Of a DNA stretch of 64,000 nt, positions 26,238 to 34,839 are shown piece after piece. This DNA comes from UBA5195 sp034432755 (GTDB lineage: Bacteria > Chloroflexota > Anaerolineae > Anaerolineales > Villigracilaceae). Both the position numbers and the translations under genes were made by a program. The notes under the pieces are model-generated. The model saw only the letters and a list, made by a program, of their open reading frames with translations. It did not search any database and was not told the DNA's origin. Location of the stretch: positions 18,332 through 82,331 of the forward strand of contig DAOUBQ010000028.1 in the NCBI GenBank assembly GCA_034432755.1, written 5' to 3'. Each line of letters opens with the position of its first letter. Within the stretch, counting starts at the first letter, position 1.

Positions 26238-27068
26238 ATGGTGAAACTATATGCGCTTGTGCCTGATTTGCATGAAATCTTTTTGGAGGATTCGTCCTCG
26301 CTCGATGCGGTTTCTCGTCAGTTGCCGCAGGGGTTGTATTCCACCTTTCGCACATACGCCGGGCGGACAAAGGCGCTTGGCCTGGAAATGCACCTGAGCC
26401 GCCTTTACGACCCGTTACCGAGTCTTGGCATTCGGGCAGTCGTTGCTCCGTCAGAATTGCGCACCGCGTTGCGGGAAACGCTGCGCAATTTCGAGGCAGA
26501 TGAGGCCCGGGCGCGGATAACTCTCTCTACAACAGAACACGCCGGGGAGGTGTTTTTTGCCCTTGAGCCGCTGAAAGCGCCCGATGAAACGGTGTACCAG
26601 CGAGGCGTGCGGGTGGTCTTTGCGCCAGTGGAACGGAAAACGCCCCGGCTCAAGACCACCGCGTTTATCGGTCAAAGCAGCGAGGCGCGAACATCCATCT
26701 TAAAAAACGGGGTTTATGAAGCCCTGATGGTGCGACATGGCCGGATTTTGGAGGGTTTAACGAGCAATTTTTACGCTGTCAGGAATGGCGTAATCATCAC
26801 TGCCCGCGAAGGGATTTTGCTGGGCGTGACCCGGCGCTATGTGCTGCGCCTGGCACGCTCGAACGGAATCGGAATTGAATATCGCCCACCGCGCGTGGAG
26901 GAACGGCCAATCTGGGACGAAGCCTTCATTACATCCAGCGGGCGCGGGGTGGTGCCGGTGACGGAGGTTGACGGGCAGCTGGTAGGCACTGGTCAGGTGG
27001 GCGAGATTGCCCGTCTGCTGCGGCGAGTGTATGACGAGTATGTGGTGAAGAAGGCGGAGCGAATTTAA
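26238..27068 (+). CDS. Class IV aminotransferase (BCAT/ADCL type)
   Basis: Pyridoxal phosphate enzyme of fold type IV, 276 residues from the ATG at 26238. The probable PLP lysine is in PRLKTTAFIGQSSEA; the phosphate-binding stretch is ILEGLTSNFYAVRNGVI followed by ILLGVTRRYVL, and EAFITSSGRGVVPV is the C-terminal active-site segment. Family members are branched-chain or D-amino acid aminotransferases and aminodeoxychorismate lyase; the sequence does not decide between them. An in-frame start at 26076 would lie across the divergent exporter promoter and is unlikely. The -10-like TACAAT seven bases upstream suggests a leaderless message. Confidence 0.85.
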   Translation: MVKLYALVPDLHEIFLEDSSSLDAVSRQLPQGLYSTFRTYAGRTKALGLEMHLSRLYDPLPSLGIRAVVAPSELRTALRETLRNFEADEARARITLSTTEHAGEVFFALEPLKAPDETVYQRGVRVVFAPVERKTPRLKTTAFIGQSSEARTSILKNGVYEALMVRHGRILEGLTSNFYAVRNGVIITAREGILLGVTRRYVLRLARSNGIGIEYRPPRVEERPIWDEAFITSSGRGVVPVTEVDGQLVGTGQVGEIARLLRRVYDEYVVKKAERI

Positions 27069-27127
27069 AGGAGAGGGATGAGCAGGCACTGATTCACTCA
27101 TCCCGGTGACTGGCATTGGGGGAGGGG

Positions 27128-27280
27128 AGGCAGTCAACAGTGATCAGTTATCAGTTATCAGTGAGCAGAACCACGCTTGACTGATTACTGATTACTGATT
27201 ACTGATGACTGTTCACTGATGACTGATCGATGACTGTTCACTGATGACTGATCAACTGAATACTGGACACTGAAAAGGGG
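27128..27280. repeat. CAGTTATCAGT-type intergenic repeat tract
   Basis: The left third repeats CAGTGATCAGTTATCAGT units and the right two thirds repeat CTGATTACTGATGACTG, its approximate complement, so the tract can fold into a long imperfect hairpin. Shorter pieces of the same vocabulary occur at 59015-59040 and 60350-60370. It is not CRISPR: units are 7-8 bases, degenerate and without spacers. The stretch 27069-27127 before it holds nothing recognisable. Confidence 0.65.
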
Positions 27281-27281
27281 G

Positions 27282-27309
27282 TTGCTTTTGGGCGGTTTTT
27301 GGGTATAAT
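27282..27309 (+). promoter_or_regulatory. Promoter of the tyrosine recombinase gene
   Basis: TTGCTT and a perfect TATAAT (27304-27309) with a 16-base spacer, directly after the repeat tract. The gene starts 53 bases further on. Confidence 0.6.
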
Positions 27310-27361
27310 GGGTTTATGATTCACTTAAGTATAATTAATGAAAACATAAAAAACTGCCCCA

Positions 27362-28417
27362 ATGAGTGACCTCACCCTTCAAGCAGCCATCCAGGAATAC
27401 CTCGAAATGGTCGAAATGGCGCGCAGCAAGAATACCTACGATACCTATCGTTACGCCATGCAGGCTTTCGTCCACCTGCTGGCCGACCACAAACTTGATG
27501 CGGCGGCGACGCCGGTCAGCGAGTTGCGCGAGGACGCCGTCGGTTGGTTCGCGGTCTGGCTCAAGGGTCATGCCCCGGCCACCGAGCAATTGTATTTACA
27601 GGCGGTGATGGGTTTTTACAAGTTCCTCTCGGCGGAAAAACTGGCCTCCCCCACCCTGCCGCGCATTGAGCAGCTCATCAAAATGCGCGCCCGCAAAACC
27701 GGCCAGCGCCTGCCGCAGTTCCCGCGCGAGGCAATTGAGCAGGTGCTGGAATATGTTTCCGCCTCCCCTGCCCCTCTCCCTCACCCTGGCTCTCTCCCGC
27801 AGGGAGAGGGAGAAGCGGAACGATTGCGCTTCCTGCGTGACCGGGCCTTTCTCGTCACCCTGGCCGATACCGGTTTGCGCGTTCACGAGGCCTGCAACCT
27901 GCGGCGCGGCGACATTGATTGGAATGAGGGCCGGGCGGTCATCATCGGCAAGGGCGATAAACAGGCCGTGATTCGCTTCTCCAGCCGGGCGCTGCAGGCG
28001 CTCAAAGCGTATCTCGAAGCGCGCGCCAAACTGGATGGCGGTTCGGGGCGTCCGCTCGGCTCGCTGCCGCTGTTTGCACGTCACGATAAGGGCGCGGGGA
28101 AGAAGATTAAGCCAATCACAACCGCCACCGGCAGGAATATCGTTGAGGAACGGGCGCGCGAGGTGCTGGGCGAGGACGCAGTTGGGAAAATCACGCCGCA
28201 CTCGTTCCGGCACTACTTCGTGACCACCATCTTACGCGCTTCGGGCAACCTGAAACTGGCCCAGGAACTGGCCCGCCACGCCAACATCGCCGTCACCCAG
28301 CGCTATGCGCACTTGAGCGACGATGAGTTGGACCGGGGCTATCATGAGATTTTCGAGCAGAAAACGGGGGATTCTGCCAATCTGCGCCAAGGCGCTACCC
28401 CAACAACCGTTGATTAA
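27362..28417 (+). CDS. Tyrosine recombinase (XerC/D-like)
   Basis: Site-specific recombinase of 351 residues with an N-terminal SAM-like core-binding domain (about 5-95) and the catalytic domain (about 155-340). Catalytic residues are visible as Arg in TGLRVHEA (R173), Lys in GKGDKQ, HSFRH (H280, R283), ARHANIAVTQRY with H306 and the nucleophile Tyr315. Between the two domains, residues 137-151 are Pro/Gly-rich and encoded by a palindromic repeat, an in-frame insertion. No phage or integron genes adjoin it, so a Xer-type housekeeping or solitary integrase role are both possible. No ribosome site is seen. It overlaps the convergent glnE by 23 bases. Confidence 0.88.
   Translation: MSDLTLQAAIQEYLEMVEMARSKNTYDTYRYAMQAFVHLLADHKLDAAATPVSELREDAVGWFAVWLKGHAPATEQLYLQAVMGFYKFLSAEKLASPTLPRIEQLIKMRARKTGQRLPQFPREAIEQVLEYVSASPAPLPHPGSLPQGEGEAERLRFLRDRAFLVTLADTGLRVHEACNLRRGDIDWNEGRAVIIGKGDKQAVIRFSSRALQALKAYLEARAKLDGGSGRPLGSLPLFARHDKGAGKKIKPITTATGRNIVEERAREVLGEDAVGKITPHSFRHYFVTTILRASGNLKLAQELARHANIAVTQRYAHLSDDELDRGYHEIFEQKTGDSANLRQGATPTTVD
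27772..27810. repeat. REP-like palindrome inside the recombinase gene
   Basis: CCCTCTCCCT and AGGGAGAGGG form a 10-base-pair stem around a 19-base loop, a form common among dispersed intergenic palindromes of many bacteria. Here it keeps the reading frame and encodes a Pro/Gly-rich linker. Confidence 0.6.
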
Positions 28418-31400
28418 TCTCCTGCACTTCGGTCTGGTAGCGAAGCAGGTCGTTGCGCAGGCGGTCGAGGTCATTTTCATAGCGCAAACGGCGGGCCAGG
28501 AAGGCGAATTCCTCGCTCTGGTAGGGTGGCACCGTGACATCTTTGGCGTTTCCACGCACCACGCGCAGCGAATCGATGAGCCAGCGCAGGAAGGTGTGGG
28601 CCTTGCGCAGGCTGGCGTAATCGGCTTCGGAGAGAATGCCGGCCTGGTGCAGGGCGGTCATGGCTTCGCGGATGTTGGTGACACGCAGGGCGGGGTTGTC
28701 TTTGCCGTGATTGATTTGCAAACCCTGAATCAGATACTCCACATCAACCAGGCCGCCGGGGCTGAATTTGGCATTGAACGTGCCGCCAGTGACGAGGTGA
28801 CGAATTTGCCGCTCGCGCATGGCGCGCATGGCGGTCACGTCGAAGGGGCCGCCGTGGTACACATATTCATCGCGTAAGCGGCAGAGTTCCACGCCGAGGG
28901 CCGGGTCACCAGCGATGGGACGCAGTTTGACCAGGGCCTGACGTTCATACGCCCAGGCCGGGCCGTCAGGAGCATAGTAGCGGCGGAAGGATTCGAGTGA
29001 AACGGCCATGTTGCCGGCTTTTCCGTAGGGGCGCAATTGCAAATCAATTTGGAAAATTCCCTCCTGGCGGGCGTGAATGGTAGATAAGACCGACTGTACC
29101 AGTTTTTCGTAGTAATCACCGATATCGGGAGCAGACGAGGCAGGCGAGTGAAACGGAGAAACCAAGGGGTCGTAGATGAACATCAACTCGATATCCGAAG
29201 CGAACCCCAATTCGCGCCCGCCGCATTTTCCAAGTGCAACCACCGATAATCCGCCAGGGGCGAATTGGGGAGGGGAAGGCTGACCATATTTGGCGTTCAA
29301 TTCGGCCTGGCAGCGTTCGAGCGCGGCGGCAATGACGGATTCTGCCAGGTCGGTCAGTTCGGCGGCGAAATCCCAAAATTCGGCGGTGAGACCGAGGATG
29401 TGGCGCATGTCAATGCGGAAAAGTTCGCGGTCTTTGAAGGCGTTCAGGGCTTCGCGCCAGCTGGGGTATTCGCTCTCGCCCAGGGAGCAGGTTTCAATGG
29501 TCAGGGCCAGTTCTGCATTGAGGTCGGTGCGTGGTTTGGCGGCGGTCAGCGATTCGACATCGCGCACCACCGGGAACAGGTTGGCATATTGCATACGAAG
29601 GAAGTCGTCCCACAGGAAGTCGCTCACGCCGAGGACGCGCGCCAGGGCCTTGAGGACATCGGAGCGTTCGAGCGAGGCGATTTCGTCGGGCCAGTTGGGG
29701 CGTTGGAAAAGTTGGTAGATGAATTCGCGGAAGTGCAGCAGGGCCGCTTCGGGGTTGGGGGAATGCGGCAGCAGGTGGGTGAAGTGCTTAATCAGCACAA
29801 TGGCGGCACGCAGTTCGCGCTGTTTTTGGGGCGATTCGATTTTGCGGCCCTCGGCGTCAGTGACATAAAGCACATCTTTGACACGGCTGCCAATCGTGCG
29901 CACCACCATTCGGGCGATGTTGGTGCGGGTGAAGGCCAAAGCGTTGGTGAATTCATATAAAAAGCCAACCGTATCAGGCGCGTCAATTCGCAAGACAGTG
30001 TAGCGCTGTGAGGCGGTGTTGTCTATTTCGATGTCAATGGGCAGGAGCGGGGAGGATTTTCCTGGCACGGTTTGGAATGCCGCTCCTACCCGCCTGGCAA
30101 GCGCTCCGCGTGCCTCGCGGCGCTGTCCGGTGCGAAGTTTGGCGAGCAGGTCGTAGAGTTCGAGGGTATAGTGGCGCCAAATTTCGGGGCTGTGCGGCTC
30201 AAAAAAAACTGATTTGACGGTAAAGACATCCACAATTTTGGGGCGGGAAGGCTGGGGCGGGGAGATGGTTCGAAAACGGCGGGCAGGTGAAGTGCCAGAT
30301 TGAAATTTGGCCGGAGGAGATTCAGGCTGCGGCGCGGGGTCATCCGGTTCGTAGGTAAAAACGTCGCCGTCCAGGATATTGAATCCATGCACGAAAAATA
30401 ATCCGCAGATGACGGATAGTTCGCCGGGGAAGTCGTAGCCGACAATGGTGACGCGCCAGGTTTCGTCTTGGTGGGGAATGGCTTCAACCACTGCTGGAGC
30501 GTTTTCATTCAATTTTTGGGCGAGGGCAGCATGATGCTGGATTTCGGCGGGCGAAAATGTCTCGCTGTAAGAGGCATCCATGCGCGAAATGTGCTGGCGG
30601 ACGAGCGGGGAAGGTTCGTTGGTCATGGGTTCGTTCCCTATTTGGCGCAGATAAACGGCGCGGATGGCGTGGCAGTGTTCCTGGTAACGGGCCAGAAAGG
30701 TTTCGCCATCGGGAAAGCCGAGGCGGCGGGCGAGAAGGGTGATGGCGCGCGGTTCAGAAGGCAGGGTGTACGTCTGCCTGTAGTCCATCATTTGCAGGTA
30801 GTGTTCGATGGTGCGCAAAAAGATGTAGCCGTCGGTCAGGATTCGGGTATCTATGGAGGAAAGCAACCCGACAGCCCGCAGACGCGGGAGGGCTTTGAGC
30901 GTGGCGCGGGTGCGAATTTGTGGATACAGACTGACGTAGGCCAGTTGCAGGTATTGAACGACAAATTCGACATCGCGGATGGAGCCGGCGCCGAGTTTAA
31001 CTTCGCCCCAGGTGCGGCCTTTTTCGCGCAGGAATTCTTCGGTGCGCTGTTTCATGGCAAAAACCCCGGTGCGAATTTCTTGAGGCGGCAGGCCAAAAAT
31101 ATATGGGTGGGCAAACTCGCGTAATTGCTCTCCGAGCGATAAATCTCCGGCGATGGGGCGGACTTTAAGCAGGGCTTGCTTTTCCCAGAGGCGGGCGTGC
31201 TGTTCGAGATATGTCAAGTACCCGGCCAGGGTGGGGACGAGCGGACCATCTTTGCCCCAGGGGCGCAGGCGCGTATCAACACGGTAGAGGAATCCGTGCG
31301 CGGTATTGGAGGAGAGGATTTCGATGAGTTTTTGGGCGAGGGGAATATAGTTAAGCGTTGCGTCACGCGAAACAAAAAGCAGGTCTATGTCGGATGAGTA

Positions 31401-32039
31401 GTTCAGTTCGCGGCCCCCCAGTTTGCCCATGGCCAAGACGGTAAAGCCATCATGAGCAATACCAGTCTGTTTGGAGGCCAGGTGAAGACTGACCCGAATC
31501 AGGGCGATGGCGAGGCGCGAAATCTGCGAAATCACCGTTTGGAGGTCGTACAGGCCGAGGAAGTCGCTGGCGCCAATGCGCAGGAGCTCTGATTTTTGGT
31601 AGATACGGAGCAGGTCGGGGGCAGATAAGGCAGTAGGTGAGAAAGCGGATGGGTCCCGGAGGATGGCTTCGGCTTCGGATTGGATTTGTTCGATGGTTTT
31701 ACGGCGCGCCAACGCCTGGCGGTCAAGTAAGAGCGATAGAAATTGCGGATTGCGCAGGATAATTTCGGTCAGAAATTGGCTGGCTGAGAAGAGCGTAACC
31801 AGAATTTCGATGACGCGCGGGTTTTGTTCTAGAATGGAGACCAGGCCAGGGCCGTAGCTTTCAGCAAAGCGCTCAAAATTGACCAAAGAACGGTGGGGGT
31901 CGGCTGCCGAGCTGAGGGTGGTGAGCAGGGTGGGGGCAATTCTCTCAAAGTCGGCGCTGTGCAAGGCCATGCGGGCGAGAGCAGCCTCGGCAGCCTGACG
32001 GTTGGCAAAGGGAATCAAATGCAACGAGCTTTCAGCCAT
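28395..32039 (-). CDS. glnE: GlnE-like glutamine synthetase adenylyltransferase with internal ACT domains
   Basis: Two-headed nucleotidyltransferase that would add AMP to and remove it from glutamine synthetase. The N-terminal catalytic motif is GKLGGRELNYSSDIDL (205-220), the C-terminal one GKCGGRELGFASDIEL (937-952), where the second acidic residue is Glu. Normal GlnE proteins are about 950 residues; this one has 1214. The extra 270 residues or so between the heads carry an ACT-like segment near 527-620 and a clear ACT domain near 678-755 (VLRIDAPDTVGFLYEFTNAL, VKDVLYVTDAEGRKI) resembling the glutamine-sensing ACT repeats of GlnD. Direct glutamine control is inferred. A TATAAT six bases before the ATG suggests a leaderless message. 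Confidence 0.85.
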   Translation of the reverse strand: MAESSLHLIPFANRQAAEAALARMALHSADFERIAPTLLTTLSSAADPHRSLVNFERFAESYGPGLVSILEQNPRVIEILVTLFSASQFLTEIILRNPQFLSLLLDRQALARRKTIEQIQSEAEAILRDPSAFSPTALSAPDLLRIYQKSELLRIGASDFLGLYDLQTVISQISRLAIALIRVSLHLASKQTGIAHDGFTVLAMGKLGGRELNYSSDIDLLFVSRDATLNYIPLAQKLIEILSSNTAHGFLYRVDTRLRPWGKDGPLVPTLAGYLTYLEQHARLWEKQALLKVRPIAGDLSLGEQLREFAHPYIFGLPPQEIRTGVFAMKQRTEEFLREKGRTWGEVKLGAGSIRDVEFVVQYLQLAYVSLYPQIRTRATLKALPRLRAVGLLSSIDTRILTDGYIFLRTIEHYLQMMDYRQTYTLPSEPRAITLLARRLGFPDGETFLARYQEHCHAIRAVYLRQIGNEPMTNEPSPLVRQHISRMDASYSETFSPAEIQHHAALAQKLNENAPAVVEAIPHQDETWRVTIVGYDFPGELSVICGLFFVHGFNILDGDVFTYEPDDPAPQPESPPAKFQSGTSPARRFRTISPPQPSRPKIVDVFTVKSVFFEPHSPEIWRHYTLELYDLLAKLRTGQRREARGALARRVGAAFQTVPGKSSPLLPIDIEIDNTASQRYTVLRIDAPDTVGFLYEFTNALAFTRTNIARMVVRTIGSRVKDVLYVTDAEGRKIESPQKQRELRAAIVLIKHFTHLLPHSPNPEAALLHFREFIYQLFQRPNWPDEIASLERSDVLKALARVLGVSDFLWDDFLRMQYANLFPVVRDVESLTAAKPRTDLNAELALTIETCSLGESEYPSWREALNAFKDRELFRIDMRHILGLTAEFWDFAAELTDLAESVIAAALERCQAELNAKYGQPSPPQFAPGGLSVVALGKCGGRELGFASDIELMFIYDPLVSPFHSPASSAPDIGDYYEKLVQSVLSTIHARQEGIFQIDLQLRPYGKAGNMAVSLESFRRYYAPDGPAWAYERQALVKLRPIAGDPALGVELCRLRDEYVYHGGPFDVTAMRAMRERQIRHLVTGGTFNAKFSPGGLVDVEYLIQGLQINHGKDNPALRVTNIREAMTALHQAGILSEADYASLRKAHTFLRWLIDSLRVVRGNAKDVTVPPYQSEEFAFLARRLRYENDLDRLRNDLLRYQTEVQEINQRLLG

Positions 32040-32045
32040 AAAGGG

Positions 32046-32073
32046 ATTATACTATTTGCACCTATTCCCTCAA
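32046..32073 (-). promoter_or_regulatory. Promoter of glnE, likely leaderless
   Basis: Minus-strand TTGAGG (32068-32073) and TATAAT (32046-32051) with a 16-base spacer. Only six bases, CCCTTT, separate the -10 from the ATG, so transcription should start at or beside the start codon. No ribosome site is present. Confidence 0.6.
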
Positions 32074-32088
32074 CGAGGTTTTCCTCTG

Positions 32089-33639
32089 ATGACGACTGAA
32101 ACCATTTTCCTGGATGGACAAAGCCTGACCTTTGAGCAGGTAGATGCCGTTGCTCATGGAGGCCCCAATGCCCCGCGCGTAGAAATTGCGCCGCAGGCCG
32201 CGCAGTGGGTGGACCGCGCGGCCCAGGCGGTCCAAACCCTGCTCAGGCGTGGCACGATTGCTTATGGCATTACCACTGGTTTTGGGGCATTCAAAGACCG
32301 GATTATCCCGCCAGAGCAAGTGGAGCAACTTCAGCGCAATATTCTGGTCAGCCATGCGGTGGGGGTCGGTCATCCGTTCGATATTCCCACCACGCGAGCC
32401 ATTATGTTGATTCGCGCCAACACCCTGGCGCGCGGGCATTCGGGCATTCGGCTCTCAACCCTGCAACTGCTGATGGAAATGCTCAACCGCGGGATTCACC
32501 CGGTCATCCCAGAGAAGGGTTCGCTGGGCGCGAGCGGCGACCTGGCCCCGCTGGCGCACATGGCCCTGCCGCTGATTGGGGAGGGTCGGGTGGAGTATCG
32601 GGACGAAATTCTCAACAGCCTGGAAGCCTTTCAGCGTGTAGGGCTGCAACCCATCAGGTTAGCCGCTAAAGAGGGGTTGGCGCTGACGAACGGAACGGCG
32701 GTGATGACCGCGTTGGGCGTTCTTCAAACTCTGCGGGCCGAACGCTATAGCCAGACTGCCGACATCGCCGGATGCCTGAGCCTGGAAGCCTTAAACGGCA
32801 CAGACCTGGCCTTCGATGCACGGATTCACGCCCTGCGGCCGTATCCGCGCCAGCAGGAATGCGCCGCCTACCTGCGGCACTTGTTAGAAGGCAGCCAATT
32901 GACCCGCGAGCATTCTTCACTTAACGTGCAGGATGCCTACACTTTGCGCTGTATTCCGCAGGTGCATGGCGCGGTGCGCGATGCCATTGCCTACGCGCGC
33001 TGGATTTTTGAAATCGAGTTGAATGCGGTGACGGATAATCCGTTGATTTTTGTAGATGATCAGGATGACATCACCGTACTTTCGGGCGGCAATTTTCACG
33101 GCGAGCCGCTGGCAATTGCCATGGATTACCTGGCATTTTCGGTGGCCGAGTTGGGGAATATTTCAGAGCGGCGGATTATGCGCCTGACCGATGAGTGTTC
33201 TAACACGCACGCTCTCCCCGCTTTTCTGACGCGCGAAGGTGGGTTGAATTCAGGATTCATGATTTTGCAATATACGGCTGCTGCGCTGGCCAGCGAAAAC
33301 AAAGTCCTTTCGCACCCGGCCAGCGTGGATACGATTCCCACGTCGGCCAATGTAGAAGACCATGTGAGCATGGGCGCAACCGCCGCGCTCAAATTGCGCG
33401 ATGTGTTGGATAATGTGGAGCGGATTCTCGCGATTGAGTTGATGTCTGCCGCGCAAGGGATTGATTTCCGCAGACAAGAGATGGGGGCTTCTAAAACGCT
33501 TGGACGAGGAACGCGCGGCGTATATGCGCTCCTGCGTGAACATATTCCTTTCATCGAAACCGATAGGCCGTTGGCCGAGTATATGGAAAAGGCGCGTCAG
33601 TTGGTGGCAGAGGGATTGGTGGTGGAAAAGGGAAGTTGA
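32089..33639 (+). CDS. hutH: Histidine ammonia-lyase
   Basis: Converts histidine to urocanate and ammonia. The self-forming MIO cofactor comes from the ASG in GSLGASGDLAPLAHMAL; other family segments are YGITTGFGAF, TDNPLIF, FHGEPLAIAMDYL and EDHVSMGATAALK. Length from the ATG at 32089 is 516 residues, normal for HutH; GAGG precedes it, while the earlier in-frame start overlaps glnE. The gene is divergent from glnE with 49 bases between starts, so two nitrogen-related genes share a control region. No other hut genes are nearby. A phenylalanine or tyrosine lyase is the alternative, but the EDHVSM segment favours histidine. Confidence 0.9.
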   Translation: MTTETIFLDGQSLTFEQVDAVAHGGPNAPRVEIAPQAAQWVDRAAQAVQTLLRRGTIAYGITTGFGAFKDRIIPPEQVEQLQRNILVSHAVGVGHPFDIPTTRAIMLIRANTLARGHSGIRLSTLQLLMEMLNRGIHPVIPEKGSLGASGDLAPLAHMALPLIGEGRVEYRDEILNSLEAFQRVGLQPIRLAAKEGLALTNGTAVMTALGVLQTLRAERYSQTADIAGCLSLEALNGTDLAFDARIHALRPYPRQQECAAYLRHLLEGSQLTREHSSLNVQDAYTLRCIPQVHGAVRDAIAYARWIFEIELNAVTDNPLIFVDDQDDITVLSGGNFHGEPLAIAMDYLAFSVAELGNISERRIMRLTDECSNTHALPAFLTREGGLNSGFMILQYTAAALASENKVLSHPASVDTIPTSANVEDHVSMGATAALKLRDVLDNVERILAIELMSAAQGIDFRRQEMGASKTLGRGTRGVYALLREHIPFIETDRPLAEYMEKARQLVAEGLVVEKGS

Positions 33640-34110
33640 TTAACGCAGTTTTAGGGCGTGAAACAGGTCAAAGAAGAATAAAAAGCCGCCCTGGAGGAGG
33701 ATTCCCCAGCCGCTGCCGCGCCAGAACGGGTCAGACGCGCCGAGAATCACAATCAGGGCAATGCCGCCTGCCACGTACAGGACATCCAGGCCAGTGTTAA
33801 TCCACAAAATTCTGGCAAGATGAGAGCGCTCTTTGGGCTGGGTGGAGATTAATTCTTCAGGGTTCAGTTTGGCCCGGCGTTTTTGCGTTCCTGAGGCTCC
33901 AAACAACGCAATCAGCAGGTCAATGCCGCCCCAGGCCAGGAACTGAATGCCCATGCCGCGCCAGTATTGTATAAATTTTGGGTCCGGCTGTGCAAAAGGC
34001 ACGCCCCAGGCCATCCACGCCCCGCTCAGGATGCTAAAAATGGACCACCAGGTGAGACGGCGGGTGAGAGAATCTTGAAAGTGCCAGATGTTGAGTGAAA
34101 AAGGCTGCAT
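33640..34110 (-). CDS. Uncharacterised four-helix membrane protein
   Basis: A 156-residue protein with about four hydrophobic segments: WWSIFSILSGAWMAWGV, GIQFLAWGGIDLLIALFG, LDVLYVAGGIALIVILGA and GILLQGGFLFFFDLFHAL. A charged loop (RRAKLNPEELISTQPKERSH) lies between the second and third. The family is not recognised and no function is proposed. The stop directly abuts the stop of the convergent hutH. Upstream is a bidirectional terminator, so this gene should have its own promoter, but neither promoter nor ribosome site is clear before the ATG. Confidence 0.65.
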   Translation of the reverse strand: MQPFSLNIWHFQDSLTRRLTWWSIFSILSGAWMAWGVPFAQPDPKFIQYWRGMGIQFLAWGGIDLLIALFGASGTQKRRAKLNPEELISTQPKERSHLARILWINTGLDVLYVAGGIALIVILGASDPFWRGSGWGILLQGGFLFFFDLFHALKLR

Positions 34111-34124
34111 GTTGGTCTGGAATC

Positions 34125-34163
34125 AAAAGGTGGCAGTTACGTTTCAGGTGACTGCCACCTTTT
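34125..34163. terminator. Bidirectional terminator after the riboflavin cluster
   Basis: A 13-base-pair stem AAAAGGTGGCAGT/ACTGCCACCTTTT with T-runs on both strands. It starts five bases beyond the stop of the minus-strand dehydrogenase gene and separates the cluster from the small membrane protein gene. Confidence 0.8.
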
Positions 34164-34167
34164 TGGG

Positions 34168-34839
34168 TCAAAACAACGGAATACGCGCGCCGTTTACTCT
34201 TGCGGCTTCTTCGCTGCACAAGTAGAGCATGGCGGCGGCAATTTCATCGGGAGAGGTACCTTTGCCTGTCCCTTCGGTATCAATGGAACGTACCTGGATG
34301 ATGTTGGCGGTGACACCCGTCTCTTTGGCTTCCTGGGCAAAAGTTAGAATGAGCGATTCTTGGGCCGCCTTGCCGGCTGTATACGCGCTCATTTTGGCGG
34401 ATGGAGTCTGTGCCAGTGGGGAAGAGACGACAATTACCCGTCCCCAACCATGCGCAATCATGCCGGGCGTGAAGGTGCGCAGCAGGTGAAAGGTCGTCCA
34501 GGCATGTTGATTGAGCATGGTTTCCAGGTCGTCGGTGGAGGTTTCGGGCAAGGTTTTTCCGCCCGTCCATCCGCCAACGAGGTGCAGCAGGATGTCGGCG
34601 CGACCAAAGCGGGTAGAAATAAAGCGATGGGCCGAGGTCACATCGTCGAGATTGCGCAAGTCGGCGGCAAGAGTTAAAAGCCTGGAGGCGGGCAAGTTCA
34701 AATGGGCCGATAAAGCATCCAATTTGGCGGCATCGTGGCTGAGCAGGGCCAGCGAGGTGCCCTGTGCTGCAAAGGCCTGTGCAACAGATTTGCCGGTTGC
34801 CCCGGTGGCGCCAGTGATGACCACAATCGGCTCATTCAT
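34168..34839 (-). CDS. Short-chain dehydrogenase/reductase
   Basis: NAD(P)-dependent oxidoreductase of the classical SDR fold, 223 residues. The cofactor loop is VVITGATGATGKSVAQAF and the catalytic residues appear as VVSSPLAQ followed by SAYTAGKAA (Tyr and Lys). The Ser position is preserved in VIVVSSPL. The start at 34839 overlaps the end of ribA by eight bases and has GAGG six bases upstream, so translation is coupled to ribA. A link to flavin or pterin metabolism follows only from this coupling; the substrate is unknown. A terminator follows. Confidence 0.85.
   Translation of the reverse strand: MNEPIVVITGATGATGKSVAQAFAAQGTSLALLSHDAAKLDALSAHLNLPASRLLTLAADLRNLDDVTSAHRFISTRFGRADILLHLVGGWTGGKTLPETSTDDLETMLNQHAWTTFHLLRTFTPGMIAHGWGRVIVVSSPLAQTPSAKMSAYTAGKAAQESLILTFAQEAKETGVTANIIQVRSIDTEGTGKGTSPDEIAAAMLYLCSEEAARVNGARIPLF

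Noticed and set aside
27128..27280. Possible CRISPR array
   Set aside because: Units are 7-8 bases, degenerate and without unique spacers; the tract is a foldback of short repeats and no cas genes are present.
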